From Sphingomonadaceae bacterium (lineage in GTDB: Bacteria > Pseudomonadota > Alphaproteobacteria > Sphingomonadales > Sphingomonadaceae): DNA of 64,000 nucleotides. The notes beneath the pieces were generated by a model. It was not told where the DNA came from and ran no database searches. It saw only the letters and a list, made by a program, of their open reading frames with translations. The position numbers were made by a program, and so were the translations under genes. Numbering within the stretch: the first letter of the stretch is position 1; each line of letters opens with the position of its first letter. Positions 1-6,989 of the stretch are shown piece by piece. The stretch is taken from the NCBI GenBank assembly GCA_024236155.1, contig JACKLA010000001.1, forward strand, positions 310,001 to 374,000, read 5' to 3'.

Positions 1-947
1 GAGCTTTCCATGCCCTGTGTGATCCCCTCACCCGTCATCGGGTCGACAAAACTGCCCGCATCGCCGACCAGTATCCCGCCATCGAAATGGTTACAGGTCA
101 GCCCGCCATACATATGCACCGCGCCGCCCAATGGCTTGGAAGCGATGCGTGCATTGCGGCAGCCGGGGTGGCGATAACGCAACCGCTCCACCGCATCGCG
201 AAAGCACTGCTGGACCGACATGCCGAACCGGTCGCAAGTCTCGGTCAGCAGGCCGATCCCCATATTCGCGCGGCCGCCGGTCATCGGGAACATCCATCCG
301 TAGCCGGGGATCTGGTCTTCATCGAACCAGATCGTCGCCTCGCCATCCTCGATATCGAGATTGTCGAGATAGACCCGTTGCGAGGCGCCGATATGCCGAC
401 GGTCGGTACGCCGCAGGTCCTTCGCCTTGGCGACCATCGACTGCACCCCGTCCGCACCCACGATCACGGGCGCTTCGAGCCGCAGTTCCTGCTTGCCCGC
501 CCTGGCGGTCAGGACATTGCTCTCGCCTTCGCGCTCGAGCCCCTTGGCCGCCGTACCGCGAAACACGGTCGCACCGGCATCCTCCGCATTCTGCAGCAGC
601 ACCGTGTCGAGCTGGTCGCGCGGGATGATATAGCCGTGCGGCGGCATGCCATGCGCGCCGTCATAATAGGGAATGTCGCCGTGATAGGGCAGCCGGGCTT
701 CGTAATAGACCCGGTTGCGGGTGATCGGCAGACGCTTGCCGAGGTCGAGCGCCCCGGTGCAGCCCATCGTCTCGATTATACGAAGGCCCGCCGGTTCGAC
801 GAAATCGCCGCAAACCTTCTCGCGCGGGAAGACGGCCTTCTCGACCACGGCGGCCTTGATGCCGCGCTGCGCCAGCGACCAGCCCATGGCCGAACCCGCC
901 GGTCCGCCACCCACCACAATGGCATCGAAACGCCTAGTCTGCGCCAT
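1..947 (-). CDS. Geranylgeranyl reductase-family FAD-dependent oxidoreductase (3' end outside window)
   Basis: The minus frame opens at ATG 947 and stays open to base 1, giving about 315 residues of an unfinished protein. The N-terminus has the Rossmann dinucleotide motif GGGPAGSAMGW (about residues 13-23). Then come PREKVCGDFV, typical of the geranylgeranyl reductase/ChlP group, and the second FAD-binding motif VGDAGSFVDPMTGEGI near the window edge. Family members reduce isoprenoid or polyprenyl double bonds, or act as halogenase-like monooxygenases, so the substrate is not fixed by sequence. It looks chromosomal and reads away from the RNA-repair cluster. The C-terminus is not visible. Confidence 0.85.
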   Translation of the reverse strand, partial: MAQTRRFDAIVVGGGPAGSAMGWSLAQRGIKAAVVEKAVFPREKVCGDFVEPAGLRIIETMGCTGALDLGKRLPITRNRVYYEARLPYHGDIPYYDGAHGMPPHGYIIPRDQLDTVLLQNAEDAGATVFRGTAAKGLEREGESNVLTARAGKQELRLEAPVIVGADGVQSMVAKAKDLRRTDRRHIGASQRVYLDNLDIEDGEATIWFDEDQIPGYGWMFPMTGGRANMGIGLLTETCDRFGMSVQQCFRDAVERLRYRHPGCRNARIASKPLGGAVHMYGGLTCNHFDGGILVGDAGSFVDPMTGEGITQGMES

Positions 948-1081
948 TCAGTCCCGCCGAGTCCCCACCAGCACGCGTGTAAACCACTGTAAAATTATTT
1001 AACACTATCGCGCGAAGGGCAACGTGCGAACGAAAAAATTGCGGTGGATTAATCAGTTGGGCGGCAAGGTCGGGGCAGGCA

Positions 1082-1657
1082 TCACCGCACCCTTTTCAGC
1101 TTGAAGCGAGTTCCTTCATAGGTGCGCACCGCATTGCCACGCTCCAGCTGCTGGTGCACCGACCACTGTTCGCGCTGCATGTCTTCACCTGCTGCGACCC
1201 GGCGCTGCTCCAGCATCATCGCCAGCTTGAGCTTTGCCAGCTTGCGGTTTGCATGCTGTGACCGTTGCTCCTGGGCGGTTGCGACCAGCCCGGTCGGGCG
1301 GTGTGTGGCACGCACCGCACTGTCCGTCTTGTTGACATGCTGCCCGCCCGGACCGCTCGACCGCATAGCTTGGAAATCGATGTCGGCATCGCGCAGGTCA
1401 GGCACCTGCTCGGGCAAAAGAGCTGGCGCGACACCGACAAACCAATTGCGCCGTTTGTGCCGGGGGCGGAACGGGCTGGTCCCCACCCACAGGACGGTGC
1501 CAATCCGGTCCCTCGCAAATGCGCTGGCACCGGCACCCTTGATGCGGATCAGAAGTGAAGCGGGGAGTTCCTCCATCGCATCCAGCAACTCACAGGACAG
1601 CCCGGCTTGCGCAGCCTCTTTCGCATAGGCCTGCGCCAGCTGCCCCACGACCCAGCG
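1082..1657 (-). pseudogene. prfH: prfH, peptide chain release factor H, 5' end replaced
   Basis: The conserved part resembles release factor H, a class I RF-like protein usually encoded in RtcB operons. It carries the SPFRP..RRNWFVGV block and the catalytic GGQ motif in SSGPGGQHVNKTDSAVRATH (about 1325-1360). PrfH acts in rescue of ribosomes with damaged decoding centres, which fits the RNA-repair context. Homology starts abruptly at about 1657 (VFRWVVGQLAQAY). The usual first roughly 15 residues are missing. The frame runs open to 1819, but the upstream codons make no PrfH-like sequence and lie antisense to an integrase fragment. It could still be translated from an alternative start, so gene death is likely but unproven. 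Confidence 0.75.
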
Positions 1658-1782
1658 AAACACGCAAGGCCGCCTGCACCAGGAACAAGCCCGACAAGGC
1701 GACCTGGACCATTCCCCGCGAGCGCATGAAAGCGAGAGAAATGCATGTCGCCCCGCCGTCGGAGTCAGCAGTTTCTGTTTTT
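1654..1782 (+). pseudogene. Relic of a P4-type tyrosine integrase
   Basis: About 43 codons read as a piece of a P4-family integrase: SETRKAA...TWTIPRERMKAREMHV followed by SAVSVF. The same stretch in the intact integrase at 44537-45691 reads SETRKAV...IWTIPGERMKAKETHV and AAVSIL (about 45237-45366). Only the region around the first catalytic Arg and the following strand survives, and a stop follows at 1792. The relic sits exactly between the rtcA stop and the surviving part of prfH. It marks a past insertion or recombination that removed the prfH start. Confidence 0.8.
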
Positions 1783-1790
1783 TGCGCCAG

Positions 1791-2807
1791 CTAAACAACC
1801 TCTGCCAAATGCGCTCCACTGGTGGTTTCCGAGAAGCGAAAACTCCTGCTAGAAAAGCGTTCGATAAGGTTCACCGCAGTGCGGGTATGCTGGCTAAGCT
1901 TGACGGTGGTGAACGCTCCTCGGCCAGCCATCGCGAACGGCAGCAGCAGCTGGTCCTGCAAATAAGGCCCGGCAAATGCCTGCGACGCAAGATAGCCAGC
2001 CATCCGTTTCGCGGCGGTCTTGGCCAGACGTTCCGCAGGCACGCCGAGCCTGCCGAAGCCGGACATGATTTCGGTGACATGTTCGAATTCGGCTTCCATG
2101 AGCAGGGCGTTCCCAGGGCCATTCTCAGCCGGGAGTTGCACGGGAGCGAAGGCTTCGCCCGGCCATGCGGCCAGCACCTTGTGCGCCGCGTCCAGTTCGC
2201 GGTCAGCGATGTCGAACGGGATCCCGGCCACCAGTGCTTCCACCTTACCCGCCTTGAACGCACCGCGATCGATACATTCGATCGGGCGCAGTGGTGCAGG
2301 ATCGATGTCCACGACTATTCGACCACCGCCGCGCGGATAAAACCCGTGGCGCTCAAGCGTGATGGAAAGCTTTGGCCCCATCCGCTCCAGCACCGGCAGC
2401 AGCGTCTTTTGGAGGAACTCGAAGGGCGGCGCGGCCATGGCGTGGGTACCGCCCTCGATCACCAACCGCGACGGCGCATCGGCGAGCATCAGCGGTACCA
2501 GCACGGTCTGGAGAACCAGCCCGGTCGAACCGGCGGTGCCGACCGCGAAATGATATTCGCCCGGCGTAACGCTGCCGGGCCGAAAAGTCAGTTCGCGGGC
2601 ACCAACATTTAGCCCGGAGCATTCCGCTCCGCCGATGGCGCAGGCCGCTTCGAGCGAGGTCACATGCTGGCGCATCAGGCCGGGCTTGGCCCGCCCGCCG
2701 CGAATGTTGGTGATGGTGAAAGGCTCGCCGGTCAGCAGCGACAAGGCCGCGGAATACCGCAACACCTGCCCGCCGCCTTCGCCTTCGGAGCCGTCAATCG
2801 TGATCAT
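1791..2807 (-). CDS. rtcA: RNA 3'-terminal phosphate cyclase RtcA
   Basis: 338 residues, the normal length for RtcA. The start MITIDGSEGEGGGQVLR and the internal RGGRAKPGL are signatures of the family. The histidine in LSQHTRTAV (His307) corresponds to the adenylated active-site His (309 in E. coli). RtcA uses ATP to convert RNA 3'-phosphate ends to 2',3'-cyclic phosphates, which RtcB can then seal. It lies downstream of rtcB on the same strand, separated by 370 bp that hold a small gene on the opposite strand. The TAG stop is followed immediately by the integrase relic. The Shine-Dalgarno is weak (GGAAATAAA). Confidence 0.96.
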   Translation of the reverse strand: MITIDGSEGEGGGQVLRYSAALSLLTGEPFTITNIRGGRAKPGLMRQHVTSLEAACAIGGAECSGLNVGARELTFRPGSVTPGEYHFAVGTAGSTGLVLQTVLVPLMLADAPSRLVIEGGTHAMAAPPFEFLQKTLLPVLERMGPKLSITLERHGFYPRGGGRIVVDIDPAPLRPIECIDRGAFKAGKVEALVAGIPFDIADRELDAAHKVLAAWPGEAFAPVQLPAENGPGNALLMEAEFEHVTEIMSGFGRLGVPAERLAKTAAKRMAGYLASQAFAGPYLQDQLLLPFAMAGRGAFTTVKLSQHTRTAVNLIERFSSRSFRFSETTSGAHLAEVV

Positions 2808-2873
2808 TTTATTTCCGGTCCTTCGTGTGCTCGGTTAGGAGCAGTCAATTCGTTGTGAGGCAGGAGTTTGCTT

Positions 2874-3146
2874 GTGAGGAAAGAGCTTGTTGAAATATTC
2901 TCTGACCAAGCAAATGCCGCAGTAGTGCGGCATCCAGGTCGCAATTATCCTGGACTGCTTTTGCAGGGCGACAGCCTGTACAGCTTGTATCGGGATGTCG
3001 ATGAGCTTTGCCAAATGCTTGATCCCACTGTTGAGGCCTTCTTGGAAGCGGATGATTTGAGGAACCGCCTTCGGGCATTCTTGGTCCATTACAAGAATGT
3101 GTTAGCAGAGCATGAGATAACGCTACCTTTCAGCGACTTCGACTGA
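2874..3146 (+). CDS. Small DUF6959-like protein inside the rtc operon, opposite strand
   Basis: About 90 residues containing NAAVVRHPGRNYPGLLLQGD, the typical core of the small DUF6959 family, whose function is unknown. A GTG start at 2874 is preferred because AGGAG lies 7 nt upstream; the reading frame also extends to a TTG at 2868. It occupies the rtcB-rtcA gap but reads against them, so it needs its own promoter and its transcript is antisense to the operon mRNA. A minus-strand frame over the same bases shows no family features. Confidence 0.6.
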   Translation: MRKELVEIFSDQANAAVVRHPGRNYPGLLLQGDSLYSLYRDVDELCQMLDPTVEAFLEADDLRNRLRAFLVHYKNVLAEHEITLPFSDFD

Positions 3147-3177
3147 CAAGCAGACCGAGTTGGCAGCGTGAAGGGTC

Positions 3178-4404
3178 TTAACCCTTCACGCACACCACCT
3201 GTTTCAACGTATGGACGATCTCAACCAGGTCGGCCTGCGCGGCCATCACGGCTTCGATCGGCTTGTAGGCCTTGGGCGTTTCATCGATCACGCCCTCGTC
3301 CTTGCGGCATTCGACACCGGCGGTATCGGCGATATGCTCGTCGAGCGACACCAGCTTCTTCGCCTGCGTGCGGCTCATGACGCGCCCCGCCCCGTGCGAG
3401 CACGAGTCGAAGCTCTCGGCATTGCCCAGCCCGCGCACGATGAAGCTCTTCGCCCCCATCGATCCGGGGATGATGCCCATCGTGCCCTTCGCCGCGCGCA
3501 CCGCCCCCTTGCGGGTAACGAGCACGTTTTCGCCGAAGTGGTTTTCCCGCGTCACATAGTTGTGATGGCAGTTCACCGCTTCGCATTCGGCCTCGAACGG
3601 CTTGGCGATCTGGCCGCGCAGCGCATCGAGCACATGCGTCATCATCACGCGCCGGTTGAGCGCCGCGAAGTCCTGCGCCCATTCGACCGCTTCGACATAA
3701 TCGTCAAAATGGTCGGTCCCTTCCGGGAAATAGGCGAGGTCCTGGTCAGGCAGGTTGATATGCCACTTGCGCATGTCCTGCTTGGCCAGCTCGATGAAAA
3801 ACGTGCCGATCGCGTTACCCACCCCGCGCGAGCCCGAGTGGAGCATGACCCACACGCGCTGCTCGGTATCGAGGCACAGCTCGATGAAGTGGTTGCCGGT
3901 TCCCAGCGTCCCCAGATGCACGAGGTTGTTCGTGTTCTTGAGCCGCGGGTACTTGGCGACGATCCGGCCGAACCGTTCGGCAAGCTTCGCCCAGGCATCG
4001 ACCACCGCCGGGGGCGGATCGCCCCACGAGCCACGGTCGCGCTTGCCACGCCCCACACTGCGCCCGTGCGGCACAGCCGCTTCGATCGCCGAGCGAATTC
4101 CCGCCAGGTTGTCCGGCAGGTCGCTTGCCATCAGCGAGGTGCGCGCGGCCATCATGCCGCAGCCGATATCCACGCCGACAGCCGCCGGGATCACCGCGCC
4201 CTTGGTCGGGATTACTGAGCCGACGGTTGCACCGATCCCCACATGCACATCGGGCATGGCCGCAACATGCTTGAAGATGAACGGCATCTTCGCCGCCTTG
4301 GTCAGCTGCTCGCGCGCCTTGTCGTCAACGGGAACACCGCGGGTCCACATCTTGATCGGCGACCCGCCTTCGACTTCCCTGTATTCATACGTCGTCTGGG
4401 TCAT
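3178..4404 (-). CDS. rtcB: RNA-splicing ligase RtcB
   Basis: 408 residues. RtcB joins RNA 2',3'-cyclic phosphate or 3'-phosphate ends to 5'-OH ends using GTP and manganese. Visible signatures are VGVDIGCGM (metal-binding Cys near residue 80), LGTGNHFIE (about 171), HSGSRGVGN (about 190) and SHGAGRVMSR. The His of the last motif is residue 337, the guanylylated position of the E. coli enzyme. ATG 4404 is chosen over the longer frame because AGGAGG lies 7 nt upstream and the protein then begins MTQTTYEYREV. Immediately upstream are the Y RNA array and rsr, so the ligase is probably co-transcribed with them from the sigma54 promoter. Confidence 0.97.
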   Translation of the reverse strand: MTQTTYEYREVEGGSPIKMWTRGVPVDDKAREQLTKAAKMPFIFKHVAAMPDVHVGIGATVGSVIPTKGAVIPAAVGVDIGCGMMAARTSLMASDLPDNLAGIRSAIEAAVPHGRSVGRGKRDRGSWGDPPPAVVDAWAKLAERFGRIVAKYPRLKNTNNLVHLGTLGTGNHFIELCLDTEQRVWVMLHSGSRGVGNAIGTFFIELAKQDMRKWHINLPDQDLAYFPEGTDHFDDYVEAVEWAQDFAALNRRVMMTHVLDALRGQIAKPFEAECEAVNCHHNYVTRENHFGENVLVTRKGAVRAAKGTMGIIPGSMGAKSFIVRGLGNAESFDSCSHGAGRVMSRTQAKKLVSLDEHIADTAGVECRKDEGVIDETPKAYKPIEAVMAAQADLVEIVHTLKQVVCVKG

Positions 4405-4432
4405 CGCGACCTCCTCATGCTTCTTCATAGGT

Positions 4433-4532
4433 GCTGGCGACAAGTTTTGGCGAGACTTCTCCGCATGTTGCCATGCAGGGGCGGGTTCGAACCGCCTGGT
4501 TACCGATGTAGTCCCGACCGGCATTCGCCAGC
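4433..4532 (-). ncRNA. Y RNA 5 of the rsr-rtcB array (YrlA-like)
   Basis: Outer stem GCTGGCGA (from 4532) pairs with TCGCCAGC (ending 4433). A second helix pairs CGGGACT with AGTCTCG. The Ro60-type strand GGCGAATG and the shared GGACTACAT are present. The insert has a perfect T arm (GGCGG, loop TTCGAAC, CCGCC). An acceptor-like stem capped by a GCAA tetraloop (CATG GCAA CATG) follows. This is the minimal T-arm plus capped-acceptor form expected of bacterial YrlA-type Y RNAs. It ends 28 nt before the rtcB start codon. Confidence 0.8.
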
Positions 4533-4577
4533 GCTGATATAATTCTGCGCTATCGCTTCGCTGCGTGAGCGCGGGGT

Positions 4578-4703
4578 GCTGGCGGCGAGTGATTGATGAG
4601 ACGTTTTACTGAGCTACTCCGGTTGCCCGGGGGCGGACTCGGACCGCCGACCTCCTGCTTTCGCAGGTGCTCTAACCATGTAGTCCCACCGGCATCCGCC
4701 AGC
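4578..4703 (-). ncRNA. Y RNA 4 with full tRNA-like module opened in the D loop
   Basis: Outer stem GCTGGCGGA pairs with TCGCCGCCAGC. The Ro60-type strand is GGCGGATG, a one-base variant of that in the other copies. Inside lies a tRNA-like fold permuted at the D loop: D stem GCTC/GAGC, an anticodon-position stem CCTGC/GCAGG capped by GAAA instead of an anticodon loop, variable loop AGGTC, T arm GGCGG-TCCGAGT-CCGCC. The acceptor is shortened to CCGG-GCAA-CCGG. Replacing both functional ends with tetraloops marks it as a tRNA mimic, not a tRNA. It shares GGACTACAT with the other four. Confidence 0.82.
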
Positions 4704-4721
4704 GTTAATTGATCCTCGGGT

Positions 4722-4858
4722 TCACGGCGACGAGGTTTTTGGAAAGACGTTCCTGCTCTACCGCTGAGCTACAGGCCCGTAATTGGTGGACCTGGCGGGA
4801 TTCGAACCCGCGACCTGGCGATTACAAGTCGATGTAGTCCTTCCGGCATTCGCCGTGA
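4722..4858 (-). ncRNA. Y RNA 3, carrying a complete permuted tRNA-Thr(UGU)
   Basis: Outer stem TCACGGCGA (from 4858) pairs with TCGCCGTGA (ending 4722). An inner helix pairs GGAAGGAC with GTCTTTCC. The Ro60-type strand GGCGAATG and GGACTACAT are present. The loop of the stem is not a reduced mimic as in Y4 and Y5. It contains every base of a standard tRNA-Thr in permuted order (separate entry at 4752-4831). The sequence supports a Y RNA stem fused to a tRNA through the anticodon stem. Whether it is a mimic, a tRNA precursor or both is open. Confidence 0.82.
4752..4831 (-). tRNA. Circularly permuted tRNA-Thr(UGU) within Y RNA 3
   Basis: The 3' half (4831-4784, 48 nt) comes first and ends in an encoded CCA. 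A 5-nt linker ATTAC follows, then the 5' half (4778-4752, 27 nt). Joined in normal order they give 75 nt with all helices perfect apart from one G-U pair. Acceptor GGGCCTG/CAGGTCC has discriminator A. D stem is GCTC/GAGC. Anticodon stem GGCGA/TCGCC has loop CTTGTAA (anticodon UGU). Variable loop is AGGTC. T arm is GCGGG-TTCGAAT-CCCGC. The break lies in the anticodon stem between positions 28 and 29. A standard tRNA search may report only a half gene here. Function as tRNA would require cleavage of the Y stem and end-joining; that is inference. Confidence 0.8.
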
Positions 4859-4859
4859 G

Positions 4860-5037
4860 TTTGGAAAAGGTCGTGACGACGAAAATTTGCCGAGACTGGC
4901 GGCCCTTAAGCTACATACCCTGCGGGATTTGAACCCGATCTCCTCGGTCCGTTTCCGAAGCCAAGGCGCTTTGCCCAACGGGGCCTTCTTCGTGGTGGAT
5001 GTAGTCCCGGACGGCATTCGTCACGGCCCTTTCCAAA
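4860..5037 (-). ncRNA. Y RNA 2 with degenerate tRNA-like module
   Basis: The longest copy (178 nt). Outer stem TTTGGAAAGG...GTGACGA pairs with TCGTCAC...CCTTTTCCAAA; inner helix is CCGGGACT/AGTCTCGG. The Ro60-type strand is GACGAATG, and GGACTACAT is present. The insert is tRNA-like and opened in the D loop: D stem GCTT/AAGC, an extended anticodon-position stem CCTTGG/CCGAGG with an inner TTCG-GAAA-CGGA hairpin, variable loop AGATC, and T arm CGGG-TTCAAAT-CCCG. The acceptor is reduced to about 3 bp. This is a more decayed mimic than Y4. Confidence 0.78.
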
Positions 5038-5053
5038 ATGATATTCGATATTG

Positions 5054-5150
5054 AAGGTCGCGGCGACGAGGATCGGGAAAGACGGGCGCTCTCTTGCGAA
5101 AGCCACCATCGTGGCAGGATGTAGTCCTTCCCGGCATTCGCCGCGACCTT
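5054..5150 (-). ncRNA. Y RNA 1, first of the array, without tRNA-like module
   Basis: It begins 8 nt after the rsr stop. The outer stem is the most perfect of the set: AAGGTCGCGGCGA pairs with TCGTCGCCGCGACCTT with one bulge. An inner helix pairs GGGAAGGAC with GTCTTTCCC. The Ro60-type strand GGCGAATG and the shared GGACTACAT are present. The insert holds two simple hairpins, GCCAC-GATG-GTGGC and GCTTTC-GCAA-GAGAGC, with no T arm. It therefore resembles the Y RNAs that bind Ro60 without a tRNA-like domain. Confidence 0.8.
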
Positions 5151-5157
5151 CTGGTTT

Positions 5158-6741
5158 TCAAACCTCCACTTCGTTGACGATCTCGACCCAATCCTTCGCT
5201 TCACCATTGGCGAAACGTGCCATTGCGTCGAACACCGCGTCGGTGAACCCACCGACATTCATGATGTCCTTGCGGGTTTTCGCCTGCGTCGAGCCGTAAG
5301 GCTGGATGTCGATACAGATCAGCTTCGCGCCCGGGTTACGGGCCTTCAGCCGGTTCCACTCCTTCATCGTCGCCGAAGCGTCGCCGAAGGACCCCCAAAC
5401 TCCTCGGGGACGCGGCGCATCGAACCAGGACTCATTGTCCGAGACGATGACTACGCAATCGACCATCGCCTTCTCGCGGTTCAGCAAGGCAAGCGGGGCC
5501 GAGACATTCGTTCCGCCGCCGCCGACCCCTGCCAGCTTGGCGGCATTCACCGCCACGCGGACCTTGGGATCGAGCTTCAGCGAGACCACGTCCACTTCAA
5601 ACGGCAGCACACGGGTCTGCGAATTGCTCCGCAGCATCGCGGCTGAAACCAGCGCGGCGATGTCGATGCAGCGCACAACCGAAGTCGCGCCCTTGCGGTA
5701 ACCGGTCGCAGGCGAACTCATCGAGCCCGACACGTCCGGACACACCACGACATTGCCGTCCAGCACCGGGACCTTCGCAAGCGACAGGTCCAGAGCCTTC
5801 TCAAGCGCAGCCTGCACCGCCAGCGGGACACCCCCAGAATCTTTGGCACCGACCTGCGTCAGTGCTGTCATCAACTGGTAGGGCATCGGCTTAACCCGAG
5901 CGATGGCAACGGGATCGGCCAGTCGAGCAGCAACCATCTCGGTCACGCCGTCGATCTGGAACACTCCCTTACGCGCCAGCGTGTTGAGGTTCATCCGCAA
6001 GGCCTGCCACCCGATGCGTTCTGCCAGCACAGCCCACTGCTTCGCGGTCAGTTCGAAGGCAGTCAGCCATTCAAAGGGCACGTCGGGCAGGGGCCGCGAA
6101 CGGTCAGCCTTCCATGCTTCGAAATCGGCGATCTCCTTCGGCAGCGCCGCGACATCATAGGGCTTGCCGATCAGCCAGCCATAGAAGGCGCGCCGCTCGG
6201 TCGAAGCCGGAGCCGGGTGAACCATCTTTACGATATCCGCCAGGCTCGGATCATTGCCCGTCGCCGCCTGCATCAGCTGGCGGGTCGAGGCATTTTCCAG
6301 CCATTCACGCACCAGCCGCTTCGGCCGCGAGCCAAGCGAAGTCCGCCCGGTCTGGCCCGACCGCATGATCTGCACGAAGTTGCGCAGCATGCGGCCGTTA
6401 TCGATCACGCGCTTGAACACCGGGACCATGAGGTCCGGATCGGACATGGACAGCACTGCGGTCAGCAATGCCGGCATATCCTTCATCGCGCCCGACTGGC
6501 GAGCATAGATCGCACACTTGGCGACCCATTCGGCATCCACCGCCCAGGCCGCTTCGAGCGCCTTGGCGAGCCGCTCCTGCGCATCGGAATAGAAACCGTC
6601 CGACAAAGTGCCGGTTGCAGCAAGCTGTGCGAGCAACGCCTCAGGGCCATAGGCATAGGCGTTACCGCCTGCCTGGTTGACCGTGTCAGTACGCGGCAGG
6701 ACCCGTGCAAGGGCCGAGGAAAACAGGTTCTTGTTGGCCAT
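5158..6741 (-). CDS. rsr: Ro60-like TROVE-vWA protein Rsr
   Basis: 527 residues, matching the bacterial orthologues of the Ro60 autoantigen. An N-terminal HEAT-like TROVE ring (about 1-320) is followed by a von Willebrand A domain. The vWA MIDAS is visible as DVSGSM near residue 336. Ro60 binds Y RNAs on its outer surface and misfolded RNA ends in its cavity. In bacteria it works with exoribonucleases in RNA quality control and is often placed under RtcR control. The five Y RNAs follow directly. ATG 6741 is preceded by GGAG at a spacing of about 8 nt. It is the first gene of the sigma54-driven operon. Confidence 0.95.
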   Translation of the reverse strand: MANKNLFSSALARVLPRTDTVNQAGGNAYAYGPEALLAQLAATGTLSDGFYSDAQERLAKALEAAWAVDAEWVAKCAIYARQSGAMKDMPALLTAVLSMSDPDLMVPVFKRVIDNGRMLRNFVQIMRSGQTGRTSLGSRPKRLVREWLENASTRQLMQAATGNDPSLADIVKMVHPAPASTERRAFYGWLIGKPYDVAALPKEIADFEAWKADRSRPLPDVPFEWLTAFELTAKQWAVLAERIGWQALRMNLNTLARKGVFQIDGVTEMVAARLADPVAIARVKPMPYQLMTALTQVGAKDSGGVPLAVQAALEKALDLSLAKVPVLDGNVVVCPDVSGSMSSPATGYRKGATSVVRCIDIAALVSAAMLRSNSQTRVLPFEVDVVSLKLDPKVRVAVNAAKLAGVGGGGTNVSAPLALLNREKAMVDCVVIVSDNESWFDAPRPRGVWGSFGDASATMKEWNRLKARNPGAKLICIDIQPYGSTQAKTRKDIMNVGGFTDAVFDAMARFANGEAKDWVEIVNEVEV

Positions 6742-6779
6742 AGTCCAACTCCATCGTGCAAATTCGTTTTCGGGGCTTT

Positions 6780-6805
6780 GGGCGGCCGGCCCATTCCGAC
6801 CGCCC
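6780..6805 (-). promoter_or_regulatory. Strong hairpin in the rsr 5' leader
   Basis: GGGCGG (6780-6785) pairs with CCGCCC (6800-6805), with further CGG/CCG pairing inside. It lies between the predicted transcription start (about 6845) and the rsr ATG, so it would be in the untranslated leader. On the plus strand it is followed by CTTTT, so it could instead end transcripts coming from the left. No gene reads that way here. Confidence 0.45.
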
Positions 6806-6855
6806 CTTTTCCCGCGTCATGCCGGGTGTTCGACCAACCCGACATCGGATGAAGT

Positions 6856-6870
6856 GCATGGGTCGTGCCA
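6856..6870 (-). promoter_or_regulatory. Sigma54 promoter of the rsr-Y RNA-rtcBA operon
   Basis: The minus strand reads TGGCACGACCCATGC. Against the consensus TGGCACG-N4-TTGC, all of the -24 element and three of four -12 bases match, with GG and GC at the required 10-bp spacing. Transcription should begin about 12 nt downstream, leaving roughly a 100-nt leader before rsr. RtcR, the adjacent divergent gene, is a sigma54 activator with an intact GAFTGA loop, so promoter and activator agree. Confidence 0.85.
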
Positions 6871-6927
6871 GTTTTTGCATGAGCAACTGGAAAATTTCTA
6901 TCTATTTGCTTTTTATATATTTATTTT

Positions 6928-6953
6928 CCTCTCGCGCCATCTTGCAAGAGAGG
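6928..6953. promoter_or_regulatory. Inverted repeat in the rtcR-rsr divergent region
   Basis: CCTCTC (6928-6933) and GAGAGG (6948-6953) form a dyad 14 nt apart, about 60 bp upstream of the sigma54 promoter. That is a suitable distance for an enhancer-type binding site of RtcR. Only position and symmetry support this. Confidence 0.35.
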
Positions 6954-6989
6954 CGTGACTGCTGAGATTATATCTTCTTGTATCGTTTC

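Noticed and set aside
1555..1794. 79-codon plus-strand frame as a gene
   Set aside because: Only codons from about 1654 on resemble anything, and that is an internal integrase fragment without start or active-site set.
2835..3089. 84-codon minus-strand frame in the rtcB-rtcA gap
   Set aside because: It would continue the operon strand, but it has no family features, while the opposite strand encodes a recognisable DUF6959-type protein with a good ribosome site.
3211..4218. 335-codon plus-strand frame over rtcB
   Set aside because: Antisense shadow of a GC-rich gene; the product is Arg/His-rich without motifs, while the minus frame is a perfect RtcB.
4752..4831. tRNA half read as a tRNA pseudogene
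   Set aside because: Both halves are present with every pair intact, only in permuted order, so decay is not the explanation.
4433..5150. Repeats spaced 110-180 bp that could suggest a CRISPR array
   Set aside because: The shared blocks differ at several positions, the spacing is irregular and each unit folds into a Y RNA stem. RtcR's CARF domain is also not a sign of CRISPR here, since no cas gene is present.
4769..5258. Several 65-115 codon frames across the Y RNA region
   Set aside because: They translate base-paired RNA sequence, have no family features and no ribosome sites. The pairing and tRNA-like arms explain the conservation.
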